Of a DNA stretch of 64,000 nt, positions 42,665 to 54,100 are shown in pieces (the stretch's first letter is position 1; each line of letters opens with the position of its first letter). The translations under genes were made by a program, and so were the position numbers. Below the pieces are notes generated by a model. That model saw only the letters and a program-made list of their open reading frames with translations, did not search any database and had not been told where the DNA came from. This stretch comes from Raphanus sativus (taxonomy: Eukaryota; Streptophyta; Magnoliopsida; Brassicales; Brassicaceae). The stretch covers positions 25,420,638 to 25,484,637 of the forward strand of contig NC_079511.1 of the NCBI RefSeq assembly GCF_000801105.2, written 5' to 3'.

Positions 42665-44895
42665 CTACATGGATGCACTCGCATAGACGTCATTCTCATG
42701 GACTACCGATAAATCATTCTCCACTGGTTCTTTCCAAAACTCAGACATATTTGTATTAACAGCATAGGTAATAAGTTCACGAATGTTCATGGGTTGGATA
42801 ACGTTTGGGTCGGCTCCAAATAGAAGATGAGCGAATGATTCTTGTGCCTTCTCTGAGTTGTGACGTCCATCGAAGTAGAGGTAAGACCTTTGATACTCGC
42901 ATAGCTTCGAGTGCACGTTGGGTAAACCGCAACCATACGCGTTGTGCGTCCCAGTACCGCAACACGATACACTCGTAACGGAGTAACCTAGTCAGTCACA
43001 ACAAGTATTGTTAAATACTTACAGATATTAACTATTACTAGTGTATATATTTTGAAACGGTAAATCCCATAATACTTACGGAAATTCATGTTTCTCTGTG
43101 TCCTGCGAAGAATGACATTGTAGAAATCGAAAACGGTGAACTGGAAACCCGATTTGGATGTCGCTAGATCATTCAGCATCGGTCCGATTTTAGCGTTGTG
43201 TAGTTTAGCCAAATCGTTGAATTTCTCGTAACACTCGTTACCAGTGTTAAAGTCTTGTCTCACGATAGGTAAGCAACCTAGTGGCGCTAACATATATACA
43301 ACGAACTTACTAGCTCCCAATGAATACAACATCTGCAATATTCACATAAATTATTTAAAGTAACAAATATTATGAATACTATTAATTAATTTTCCCATTC
43401 ATTTTTAAGTGTAAAAGGACTTAATTACCTCAATATTGTATTTTAGTCTGCTAATGACTGAAGTGACAAAAGCTTCTTGAGCAGAACCATCGGCTGTAGG
43501 ATTGCTTTTGGTGAAGTTTAAGTAATCTTCCATACCAATAGATATCATAAACAATGATTTCTGAATGTAACTCTCGTTCCAGTTTGATATCATCTGATCG
43601 AATTTCCTCACTTGTTGATTCATGTTCAACTACAAAAGATAATAACAAAATAAACCATGCGTTACAAAAATTATTAGAATTTTGCTTATAATTATTTAAC
43701 AAATAAATAATAATAATTATGACATAACTGTTACAATAGTTATGACAAACATTATACACACATTCATTTATTTATTTATTTATCACTAAGCTTACAGAGT
43801 CTTTGGGAGCCCCAAGTATAGTAGCGGCGTCTACGGCAAAGCTAGCTCCTCGTGAGACATCGACGCCGGGTTTAAGCGCCGGCGGTAAATCGTGTGAAAT
43901 TCCCATGAATTTTGCTGTCATTTTAGTTACCCCTCATTAATGTTATGAACTTTAATTACGAATCTATTTTATTTTTCTAGATAAGCATAGTACAGATGGT
44001 TATATTAAAAATATCTAAGAATAAATTTATGTTTTTGAGAGTAGAACATCATCTATTTTATTTTTTCAAATGGAAGATGTTTCCCCAAATATTAAAAGTT
44101 AGCGTAATCTATTACAAATTACTTTACCTTTTTTGGACATCAGATTAATCTATCTTAAAAGATACATACTAAAAATATTACTTTGGATATTTCAAAATAA
44201 AAATTGAAATATTTTTAAAATAGTTCTGGTGATTTTAAAATACTTTTAATAGAATATATATATATACTTGAGAATTTTTTTTTGGATCGAAAGAGAAATT
44301 TTTTTATAGAGCATCGGGGTTGCTCTGAGAGCTTTAAAAACAATTACTAGTCCTTAGTAATTCAAACCTTTCACACATATTTATAAAATGCTCTGCAAAT
44401 TATTTATGTCTTATCTTTTCGAATTATAACTCAATTTTAAATTATTTATTATGTATAGATAAGCTCACACATACGCCAAAATTTATATGTTTTCGCAGTT
44501 TTGTTTCTTCAGACAAATAAAATGAAAAATAAAATAAAATAAGATAATTGTTTTTTTTGGTAAAATGTTAAGATAATAAAAAATAATTGTTTCCAGGAGA
44601 AACTGTGAAAACAGAGAAAAGAAAAACAATAAACTTTACCAATAAAGTCCGGGACGATTTTGCCATCCGATAACTTGCCGTTGGGGTCATCTCGAGATTT
44701 ACCGTAAGGCCAGAAGTTTTGAGGAAGTGTACCAGTTGTGATGAACTTTCTATTTCCTGCGTCAAAGTTGGAATCTCCGAATGTGAACAATGCCACCGCC
44801 GGAATATTTTGTCCGGCGACGATGATAGGGTTGTGGAACAGTGTGAATACAAAAAGTACCCCTAGAACACTCGCTAAATTGAAGTTGGTTGCCAT
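42665..44895 (-). CDS. GDSL esterase/lipase, copy A
   Basis: Five minus-strand exons: 44640-44895, 43796-43914, 43429-43629, 43080-43332, 42665-42987; all GT/AG, phases agree, 383 aa. A signal peptide ends about residue 28 ([15 protein letters not shown]). Block I is [12 protein letters not shown] with the nucleophile Ser; block III is the variant [10 protein letters not shown] in place of GxND; the catalytic Asp-x-x-His is in [12 protein letters not shown] near the C-terminus. The sequence is closest to the ESM1/MVP1/GLL22 group (myrosinase-associated, ER-body or vacuole-linked) of Brassicales. Some members influence glucosinolate breakdown or ER organisation; hydrolase activity of these variants is often untested. 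Tandem partner of the gene at 48776. Start is the first Met before the signal peptide. Confidence 0.92.
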
Positions 44896-45493
44896 TTATA
44901 TGGACGTGAGGATAATAATAATAAGATAGGAATGTTTGATAAGTTCCACTGTCCACTACTAGATTTATATATATTAAAATATCCGAAGCTAAAATGGTAT
45001 AAAAAATACAGTTCTAAAAATTAAGTGATCGAACTCATTTTAAGTGGACAAGTTTTGTTGAAAGTGACATGACAAATTACAGAAAAGAAATAACGCTTGT
45101 AATATAATTAATTATATATAAAAAACATTCAAAAAACAAAGTGATATGTGAATGTGAGCTGTTTAAGTCTCTCACGTTTTTGATATGTGTTATTATTGGT
45201 TGAAACTAATTCCACTTGCACCTAACTTTCCAAAAATTTACGGGACCCAAAAGTTAACAATCTCTTATCCATATTTCTCAGCATTTAAAAAGGAAATAAT
45301 TAGAAAAAGGAAAAAAAGAAAAGAAAAACAAGAAGTGAGAGAAGAGAATCGTCTATTTATTTAAAGACGTTGCAAAAGCTGCGAGGGACGTTTCAGGTGT
45401 GTTGTCATGCATGGATGACCTATATTTTTATTTAAAGTTTATTTGTTTTATTTTACTGATCTCCTTATTATATTATGACAGATGATGGGGAAG
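44896..45493. promoter_or_regulatory. Upstream region of GDSL copy A
   Basis: First 60 bp are similar to the upstream flank of copy B (50946-51000: shared GATAAGTTCC and TGTCCACTACTAG/GTGCACTACTTG). A TATAT stretch lies about 75 bp upstream of the start. Otherwise no structure seen. Confidence 0.5.
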
Positions 45494-45506
45494 AGCTTCC
45501 CTCGTT

Positions 45507-45996
45507 TTTTTTTTTAATAATATGTAAAATTTATTCAGAAAAAGTATTTGTTACAGCTATTGCTACTTTTAGCTAGGAAATTTTCTATAAAACAGAGTAC
45601 TTTTGTTTTGACTATCTAACAGAGAGCCAAAAGTTGCAGTATTTCTTCATGGTGCCGAATCCTTTTAGAGATGAGAAGTAAACATTGGTTTCAAACATGT
45701 CTATCTATAATAGTAATTAGCTGGCTCGCTGGAATCAGCTGTTGTCCATGCCGGCAGTTGTTTTGTTCCCTCCAAATCGAGTGTAAAGCTACCTGAAAGC
45801 TGTAACGTACCAGGTATAGTTTCAGCTTTGAGATCGAGTTATCTGCAAGTATCACCATGATGTCCTGCCATTTGTCGGAGAAGCGTGACGAAAGGAGACG
45901 TCGCACCAATCCCGACCAAACTTCTCGAGAGTAGATACAGTCAAAGAAGAGATGATCTCTTGTATCCAGCTGTTGTTGACACAAAACGCAAGTCGC
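45507..45996 (-). mobile_element. 5'-truncated LINE insertion (490 bp)
   Basis: Perfect 13-bp target duplication AGCTTCCCTCGTT (45494-45506 and 45997-46009). The poly-A tail is the T-run at the left side, so the element is on the minus strand. The minus-strand frame (45984-45691) reads CQQQLDTRDHLFFDCIYSRE and KLYLVRYSFQVALHSIWREQ, matching the zinc-binding reverse-transcriptase C-terminus (zf-RVT) of plant L1-type LINEs. Only the 3' end inserted. Confidence 0.92.
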
Positions 45997-46009
45997 AGCT
46001 TCCCTCGTT

Positions 46010-46355
46010 GCTGATGCTCTTATACCTCACAGCTGATGAATTAGCAGTAGCTACTTTTATTAAATCTTTTAATAAGATAATTGGTAGAGTAGTATCAGTA
46101 TATAATTTTAAAATGATTCTAAAAATTACTATATAGTATAATTTAAAATAATATATACTAAATTATAATATATATTAATAATATATTTGTTACTAAAAAT
46201 AATGAATATTAATTAATAATATAAATAAAAATTTCAATTGAAATATTATTATATTAAAATAAATGTAAAATTTATTTAAAATATAAATTATTTTTGGATA
46301 TAAGATAATTTTGAATATTATAAAATAAAATAAATAATTTATATATAAATTATCA
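46010..46355. other. AT-rich intergenic sequence
   Basis: Extremely AT-rich. No feature recognised. Confidence 0.4.
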
Positions 46356-47973
46356 TCCCATATATATTAAAGGATAAACATTTAAAAATTGTAACCTCAA
46401 TTTTATAATAATTAAAAAGATTTCTTGCTTATGTGGTAATCAATTAGATAGTCAATTAGTCTTACGTGTTATCTTTACTTTTAAATTAAAAAACATGGTG
46501 GTCCAATTCGATTTGTATATCTTGCTAGATATATTGAATGCCAATTATATGATATCATATTTCCTATTAACTAAATCAAAGTCTCGCATTTTTCTTAAAT
46601 AAAAATTACGGAATTACCTAATATGATTAGCGTATATATAACAATTAATGATTATGAATAATAAAGGATCTTGGATATGGAAGAAACTATTGAAACTGAG
46701 GAGGTTGCGTACAACTATTTAGGGTGGACATAAGGGATGGCATGAGCTGTTACTTCTGGTTTGATGATTGGTTGGGTAAGGGTAGTTTGATCGACATCAC
46801 CAGAGCTGAAGGTACTATCTTTCTGGGTATCAGGAGGCACTCCAAGGTTAGCGAAGCAGTAAACTGGATATTAATATCTTAAGCAAATTCATTTAGCTAA
46901 TGTTAGATTATTCAAAAAAATATGAAGCAAAATTTTATGAAACTTGAGTTTATATAAAAATAATTCATTTTACTATTTTCATATATGTTTTATATCAATT
47001 TAGAATTTATTAATTTTTTTCGTTTTATTATAAATGTTATGTCGATGACATTCCATTGTCAAACTTTAATAAATTATGTCTACTTTAATAAGTGGGCTAA
47101 GAAGACTATGTGTTTTACACTTTATTAAATTTCTAAAATATTTTATAAATAATAATTAAAAATTTATAAATGATTTAGTAGAATTTATTTGTTACAAATT
47201 TTAAAGTCTTTATAAAAAAAATATTATCTTTTAAGAGTAAATTTGAAAGTGGTATCAACTTTGTGGTAAAATTGAAATTTCTCCTTTGAATTTAAATATT
47301 ATCTAAAATTTAAATAAAATTGGAAACTTATGAGATTTGTTTTAAAGTTTGAATATTTTAAATTTTGTTTTAAACTTATTATTATTTTTGATTATAAATA
47401 TAGTTTAAGTACTAAAATCAGCATAGTTTAAAATATAGGTGTATTAAAGAAAGCAAAATAATTAGTTTGACTATTAAACTTGGTAGCAAAAAAAGTTGGA
47501 TTTTAAAAAAAATTGTGAAACTTGGTTGGATTATTTCTGAGAAACAGCTTTAATTTTAATCGATGTGCCTTTTCACATATTTTTAAAAATTTCTGAACAC
47601 ACACCATTTCACATTTAAAAAAAAATATGAATGATGCACATATTTAGCTAACTCTAAATGGAGAAGAGAGCGAAACAGGCCTATCTTAAAACATTTTAGC
47701 AGTTACATATTTTATAACGTTTTTTATCTTGCAAATTTTTAGTTTATTTGATTTTCTATTTTCTTCATATAATATGACTGATAATATATCTCGCAAATTT
47801 TATATGATAAAACGACTGACAAAATGCATGAAATCAATGAAAAAAAAATGAAAATTAATCAAGTAAAAATATAATTAAGTGTAAACATCTGATCAATATG
47901 TTAAAATAATTTAATTTTTTAGTAAAGTATTTATATGCCTGTGCATCCGCGCAGATTTGCTTCTTAGTACTAA
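46356..47973 (+). mobile_element. Probable Helitron containing a LINE fragment
   Basis: Starts A-TCCCATATATATTAAAGGAT at 46356, a common Helitron 5' end. A hairpin CTGTGCATCCGCGCAG at 47939-47954 is followed by CTTAGT and, a little further, CTAAT (47970-47974), so the exact 3' end is uncertain. Inside, the plus strand at 46715-46870 reads DIRDGMSCYFWFDDWLGKGS then LIDITRAEGTIFLGIRRHSK, a fragment of a plant LINE polyprotein. Confidence 0.55.
46715..46870 (+). pseudogene. LINE polyprotein fragment
   Basis: About 50 codons match the region just after the reverse transcriptase of plant LINEs (SCYFWFDDWLGKG, LIDITRAEG, SKVSEAVNW). Truncated on both sides. Confidence 0.75.
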
Positions 47974-47988
47974 TAATACCATAAAAAA

Positions 47989-48643
47989 GAGTAAGTCTTC
48001 AATTCACTTCCTAGGGTGAACCTAACACACCAATAGGATTTCACTATTTCATATTTAGTATTTTTAAAAAAAAAAATATTGTAAAATTAAATTATGTTTT
48101 TTAAATTAAAAGATAAAAATAATATTAGTTGCAAACAAAAAACTTTAAAAAAAAATTAATACCGTCAACAAAACACTAAATCCTAAATACTAAACCCTAA
48201 ACCCTAAATACTAAATCCTAAATCTTTGGATAAATCTTAAACTCTTGAGTAAATCTTAAATCTTAAGGTTTAGAATTTATCCAAATATTTAGGGTTTAGT
48301 ATTTGTTTAGAGTTTAGTGTTTTGTTGACGGTATTGAAGTTACTTTAAAAAAAGTTCAAGGATTTACGATCCAAAAGTTTAAGGTTTACCCAATGGTTTA
48401 GGTTTAAGATTTAGGGTTTAGGTTTTAGTGTTTTGCTGATGATATTAAAATATATATATATATCTTCTTTTTGCAACTTTTTAAAAAAAAAAAATTTTGG
48501 GTTTTTATCTTTAATTTTTAAAACATAATATAATTTTACAATAATTTGTTTCTTTTTAAAAAATATACTAAATATGAAATAGTGAAATTATATTAGTGGA
48601 TAAACCTTTAAGTTCACCTAGAAAGTGAATCCAAGAATTACTC
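47989..48643. mobile_element. Mutator-type MITE with telomere-like core (655 bp)
   Basis: Same family as 26949-27446. Ends GAGTAAGTCTTCAATTCACT and, complemented, GAGTAATTCTTGGATTCACT. The core has AAACCCTAAATACTAAA units in both orientations (48175-48420). The flanking 9 bp (CATAAAAAA and TAAAGAAAA) match only partly, so this copy is older. Confidence 0.8.
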
Positions 48644-48775
48644 TAAAGAAAAACATTGCACTTTTATTTTATTACAAAAAACACAGGATAACATTTTATT
48701 TAGAGTGTCAACGATCACACCGCTTAGCTAGTGCCTGATCTTGAGACTAAAGTCACTAAACTATTAATCTCAAAA

Positions 48776-50945
48776 CTACATAGATGCACTTGCATTGACG
48801 TCATATTCGTCAACTGACAATAAATTCCTCCCTACTGCTGGTTCTTTCCAAAACTCAGACATATTTGTATTAACAGGATAGGTAATAAGTTCACGAATGT
48901 TCATGGGTTGGATAACGTTTGGATTGGCTCCAAAGAGAAGATGGGCGAACTGTTCCTGTGCCTTCTCGGAGTTGTGACGTCCGTCGAAGTAAAGATAAGA
49001 TCTTTGATAATCACATAGCTTTGAGTGCACGTTAGGTCTACCGCAACCGTAGGCGTTGTGCGACCCTATACCGCAGCACGATACATTCGTAAAGGAGTAA
49101 CCTAGTCAGTCACAACAAGTATTATATTATCAAATACTTAATAACAAAAATTAACTATTACTAGTGTATATAATTTGTAACGGTAAATTACATAATACTT
49201 ACGGAAATTCATGTTGTTTTGTGTCCTGCGAAGAATGACATTGTAGAAATCGAAAACGGTGAACTGGAAACCCGATCTAGCTCGCGCTAGATCATTAAGC
49301 ATCGGTCCGAGTCTAGCGTTGTGTTGTTTAGCCAAATCGTTGAACTTTTCGTAACAATCGTTACCAGTGTTAAACTCTTGTCTCACGATAGGTAAGCAAC
49401 CCAGTGCTGGTAACGTATATACGGCGAATTTACTAGCTCCCGACGAATACAACATCTGCAGCATACACATTAATTATAGTGTAATAAATATTATCAGTGT
49501 ACTGCTAACTAGTAATTTTTACATTTCTTCAAAATTGGAAGTACGTACTTACCTCGATATTGTTTCTTAGTCGGCTAATGACTGAAATGACAAAAGCTTG
49601 TTGAGCAGAACTATCGGCTGTGGGATTGTTTTTGGTGAAGTTATAATAATCTTCCGTACCAATAAATATCAGGAACAATGATTTCGTAATGTACTCCTCT
49701 TTCCAATTTGATATCATCTGATTGAATCTCCTCACTTGGTTATTCAAATTCAGCTATAAGAAAAATCAAAACCATGCATTACAGAATTTTGCTTATAATT
49801 ATTTAACAAATAAATAATGACAGTACTAATCAATTATGATAACAATAATTATTTCCTTTGTTAGCATGCATTTTAAGATACCTTTTGTTTTTGTACTAAC
49901 TATTAAATAATACTATTTTATCTTTGATATTTAAGAAATACTCCTTCTGTTTTTTTATGGATGTAGTTTTAGCTGAATGCACAAGAATTAAGAAATATAT
50001 TATTTATTTTTAAAATAGCATTCAGTATATAAATTAGGAATAGTTAAAGTAATGATAAATAAGTCTATATATCCAATAAAAATAAAAATTGCATAGAATA
50101 ATAAAAACTATTTATATTTTGAAACAAACAAATTTTTCTTAAACTATTTATAATATGAAAGGGAGGGAGTAGAATATAATTCTAACACACATTGTAAATA
50201 TACATAAATAGCTTTTTAGAATGTTTAAATATACACAAATAATTAAGGAAAGTTACAGAGTTTTTGGCAGTCCCAAGTATGCTAGCAGAGTCTACAGCAA
50301 AGCTAGCTCCTCGTGAGACATTGGCACCAGGTTTAAACGCCGGCGGTATATCGTGTAGAATCCCCATGAATTTTGCTGTCATTTTAGTAAATAAATATAT
50401 TAATTATGGTTACTTAAAACAAAACCAGAAATAAATCTAAGCTTTTCTCTTAACGTTCGAGAGGAGAACAGTATATATCCCTATTTTTATTCAGTTTTTC
50501 TTTTCAAATGGAACATGTTCCACAAATATTTAAGAAATTAGCATGATACAAATTAGGATCCTTGAAAACCGTTAATAGTCCGTTGTATTCCAAGATTTCA
50601 CACATTTATAAAATGCAAGGCAATATCTTTGAATTGCTTGTTTCATTGAACTCAGTTTAAAAATTATTTATTAAAAACAATTGACTTACCGATAAAGTCA
50701 GGGACGATTCTCCCATCCGAGAACTTGCCACTGGGGCCATCTCGGGATTTACCGTAAGGCCAGAAATTTTGAGGAAATCTTGTACCTGCGAGGAACATTC
50801 TATTTCCGGGGTCGAAGTTGGAATCGCCGAACGTGAACAATGCCACCGCCGGAATGTTTTGTCCGGCCACGGTGATCGGGTCGTGGAACAGAGTGAATAC
50901 TAAAACGACCCCTAGAATATTCGCTAAACTGCAGCTGCATGCCAT
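48776..50945 (-). CDS. GDSL esterase/lipase, copy B
   Basis: Five minus-strand exons: 50690-50945, 50257-50375, 49553-49753, 49203-49455, 48776-49101; identical exon structure to copy A, 384 aa. Signal peptide to about residue 28 ([13 protein letters not shown]). Block I is [12 protein letters not shown]; the block III equivalent is [10 protein letters not shown] (not GxND); the catalytic Asp/His pair is in [12 protein letters not shown]. Most differences from copy A are single residues, with longest divergence at the very C-terminus ([20 protein letters not shown]). Product probably enters the secretory pathway. Same group as ESM1/MVP1/GLL22-type lipase-like proteins; enzymatic substrate not deducible. 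Intron 2 (49754-50256) contains an old MITE-like piece (TACTCCTTCTGT near 49940 and GGGAGGGAGTAG near 50165). Confidence 0.92.
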
Positions 50946-51294
50946 TTTTTGTGAAATAGAGGGTAATAAGATATGTTTGATAAGTTCCTCGGTGCACTAC
51001 TTGATTTATATAGTAAAGTATTTGAAATTGAAATAGATTTTTAAAAGTTTTTTTTACAATTTACAAGTTAAATAGTAATCGAACCTATTTGCATGACAAG
51101 TTATGTTGAAAGAGCCCTTTCGAGTGACAGCGTTTAAGCCATAACAAAAAAGTGACAGCGTTGCGAATGTGGAAGTGTTCCCTATCCAGTGTCACGTTTT
51201 TAACAGGTGTTAGACAATTTTTAACTCATTCAGTTTTCATTCTAAACTTTGTTTTATATATAGAAAAAAATTGATCTTTCCTTCTACTATAAAA
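50946..51294. promoter_or_regulatory. Upstream region of GDSL copy B
   Basis: TATATAGTAAAG lies about 60 bp upstream of the start. Similar to copy A flank for the first 60-70 bp only. Ends at the Helitron terminus at 51295. Confidence 0.45.
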
Positions 51295-51650
51295 CTAGAT
51301 TCTGACCCGTTTTTAAAATGACGGATATATTTTTTGTTTTACATATTTCAGAATTTTAGTTTTTAAATTTGTATTATTAGTCCAATTTTTGTTTTTTGTA
51401 TAGTATATTTCTTAAATGATTAATAAGCAGTTTTAATAGTTGTATTAAAATAGTTGGACTACACTTATATCAATAGGTTATGATCATATTTTAATAGAAT
51501 TGATAATTGTATTAAAATAATTGGATTACACTTATATCAATAGATCATGATCATAGTTTAATAAATTGATATTTGCGTTTTTCTTTGTAATCATTTTTTG
51601 TAAAATATTTTTTTAAATCATTAGTAAAAAGTTTTGATCCATTATATATA
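51295..51650 (-). mobile_element. Helitron 3' terminal region (minus strand)
   Basis: Minus strand ends with an imperfect hairpin (CCGTCATTTTAAAAACGG), then GTCAGAATCTAG and T (51295/51294). A tandem duplication of about 68 bp (51430-51560, shared ACACTTATATCAATAG) lies inside. The 5' end was not located; the Pack-MULE at 51651 may sit inside this Helitron. Confidence 0.6.
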
Positions 51651-52934
51651 GGGATAATTTGCAAAATACCCTATTTAAGATTTGAAATTTAAAAAATACA
51701 CTGCCTTTAATTTTTTTTTTAAACTATACTTTTTCTAATATGAATTTACTTTTTTACCCCAATTTGATACTTTAATAATCATTATATAAATTCTAAATTA
51801 ATAAACATATTATAATTATTTATGTTTAAGATAAATATGTGTATTTAAAATAAAATTGTTACAATAACAAAGATAAATAAATAATCATATGTTGACTTTA
51901 TGCAACGTGGTGTCTGAAGAATAATGTTTTGGTGACATGGTAGTTGTATACAGAAATAAAATAACAGGGATCAGACAATTAATGGCTTATAGGCACAAGA
52001 TTTTCTTTCTCTCTCAGTTACAACAATAAAGCTAGCAGAGAGGAACAAACATCAATGGCGGTCAACAACTTCGATATAAAGCTAAGCAGAAACACGAACA
52101 TAATCACATGATCTCATGTTGTTCATCTTCCTCAACTCCCTTTTCACTTGCTTCATCGCTAAGTTCGCATCTTTCTTCGGCCTCAAAAAAATATGCCTCC
52201 TCTATCTGAAGCTAGATCGTATCTTCCACCAACGAGAGCTGCTAAGTCCAAACCACGTGGCGGAGAGAGCGAGTTTCAGTTTTTGCAAAACTCAGTCGGC
52301 GAGCTTGTGCTCAGAGTGTTCGGCTCGAGAGGAGAGAAGCAATATTGGTTTAAGGTTCTGCTCTTAATGCTAGAAGCGCTTGGGAAAAAAACACTACCCT
52401 AGTTACTTGCTTGTCAAGTTATCTGTTTGGGAGAAAACTCTTGAGGACAGAGAAATGATTGACAGTGGTAAGACTCGAGATGGGTTCAAGATAGAAAGAG
52501 AATCTCATAGTTTCCATCCACATAAATCATTTTCTCGGGAATAAAGACGAGATCCCTGAAACTAAATCAAGAGTTTTGGAAGATGAACAAAAGGATGATG
52601 ATGCTATTGGTTTTACCAAAACAAATAATAGAAATAACGAACATGCATAGCTGAGGTTTATACATATTTAGATGAATACGCTTCTTGTATAATTCATCAA
52701 ATTTTTGATCAAGTCCATCTTGTACGGTAAGAAAACTTATAACAAGATATTATGTAGATTCTCTAACGGTTTTTTAAACAATTCTTTAAAAAATGTTTAA
52801 TACTAATTGAGAGATATTAATATTGGGCAATTTAGTAAAGTAATATATAAATAAGTGTATTTTTCTAAAAACCTAAACAAAGGTGTATTTTCCAAATTAT
52901 AATCTTATTGAATTGCACTTATCCAAATTTCCCC
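51651..52934 (+). mobile_element. Pack-MULE-like element (1.28 kb) with a captured myosin-binding protein fragment
   Basis: Perfect 9-bp target duplication TTATATATA (51642-51650 and 52935-52943). Ends GGGATAATTTGCAAAATACC and, complemented, GGGGAAATTTGGATAAGTGC; the inner part of the right arm repeats ACCTAAACAAAGGTGTATTT-like words of the left arm in inverse. The interior 52050-52640 is a captured piece of a host gene. No transposase. Confidence 0.85.
52052..52500 (+). pseudogene. Captured GTD-binding (DUF593, myosin-binding protein) fragment
   Basis: Plus-strand frames read FIFLNSLFTCFIAKFASFFG, LKKICLLYLKLDRIF, then SFSFCKTQSASLCSECSARE and SNIGLRFCS, and after a frameshift YPSYLLVKLSVWEKTLEDRE. 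These match the N-terminal membrane segment and Cys-rich region of plant MYOB-type myosin-XI receptor proteins. Several cysteines of the CxxC clusters are replaced (for example CLLC to CLLY) and the frame is broken at about 52370. Not functional. Confidence 0.7.
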
Positions 52935-52948
52935 TTATATATATTCTA

Positions 52949-53803
52949 TCTATTCTATTAAAATAAAAGTCACAACTTCATTTCATGTGTGACTTTTAAG
53001 TTGTACCATTCTTAAGAAATTTTATTAAATGTATATTAATAAGACTAATAATACATAGAATTTTTGAAATATTTTATCATAATATCTTTTGATATATTTT
53101 CATTTAAAATGTAATACATATGTATTAAAAATTTTAGAAAATCTGTCAAAAAAAATCTTAACAAGATCTTAATTTTCAGAAATTATATGTAAATATTTTG
53201 TCTAATTTCGTAATTTTTTTTGAAAATATTATTATACATTAATATATTCAGTTATCAATGAAAATAAATATTATATCATGTTTTATCTATTATATAATCA
53301 CAATCAGTCATATTAAAAGAAAATTATTATGTTGATCTAAATATTTTAACAATAATCTTAATTTTCGAAAATAATTATGTAAATTTTTTCACTAACTTTG
53401 TAATTAGCAATGAACTATTATCATGCATTAATATATATTCAGTTATTATTTATAAAATTTAAAATATAATTTTTATACTAACTTTATCTATTTTATAATC
53501 ATAAACAATCATGTTAAATTATTATGCTGAACTAAATATGAAAAAATTATATTAAATTGATAAAATTTTAAATTTATTTTCATAAATATAAAATATTTAT
53601 TTTAAAATATAATATGACTACAAGAACAGCTTCACATTACGAGACTATATAACACATGTATACAAGTTAACATATTGTAAACTTTTTTTTATACAATAAT
53701 ATATTATGTAAAATGAATAAAAATAAAGTTATTGCTATAAGAAAATCCAGTTTTGAAAGTCAGGTAAAAAATTAACATAAATTAAATACAAATAATTTTC
53801 AAA
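52949..53803 (+). mobile_element. Decayed Helitron sequence with a 5' terminus
   Basis: A-TCTATTCTATTAAAATAAAA at 52949 is a Helitron 5' end, directly behind the target duplication of the neighbouring Pack-MULE. The following AT-rich stretch has no coding. Its partner may be the plus-strand 3' end at 59742, which would make it an approximately 2.3-kb Helitron now split by later insertions; this pairing is not proven. Confidence 0.5.
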
Positions 53804-54100
53804 CTAGATTTCGATCCGTGCAACCGCGCGGATGTTTGTTTTCATTTATTTTTATTTTTTTTTTGTCATCAACAAACAGACTCATATAGACTCTGCGCAC
53901 CAAACTGGGAGCTCTGCATCCATGTGAACGACGAAAGACGTTTGCTGCCTGGCACTGCGTGCTAAACGATCCGCCTTTGAATTCTCCGTTCGTGGTACAT
54001 GAATGATCTGTGAGCTCGAGAAGCTGTCTTTTAATCTCTTAATATCCTCCAGATAATTTAATATCTTCATTTATTTTTATATAAATATTTTGTTTTAATC
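53804..54100 (-). mobile_element. Helitron 3' end (minus strand) with a nested LINE
   Basis: Minus strand hairpin CCGCGCGGTTGCACGG followed by ATCGAAATCTAG and T at 53804/53803. The LINE at 53855-54065 is inserted close behind it. The 5' end was not located. Confidence 0.65.
53855..54065 (-). mobile_element. Very short 5'-truncated LINE insertion (211 bp)
   Basis: Perfect 14-bp target duplication TTCATTTATTTTTA (53841-53854 and 54066-54079). T-run at the left is the poly-A tail of a minus-strand element. The minus frame reads SSSQIIHVPRTENSKADRLA then RSARQQTSFVVHMDAELP, the RNase H C-terminus of a plant LINE. A different LINE family end from 45507, which has the zf-RVT region at its terminus. 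Confidence 0.9.
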
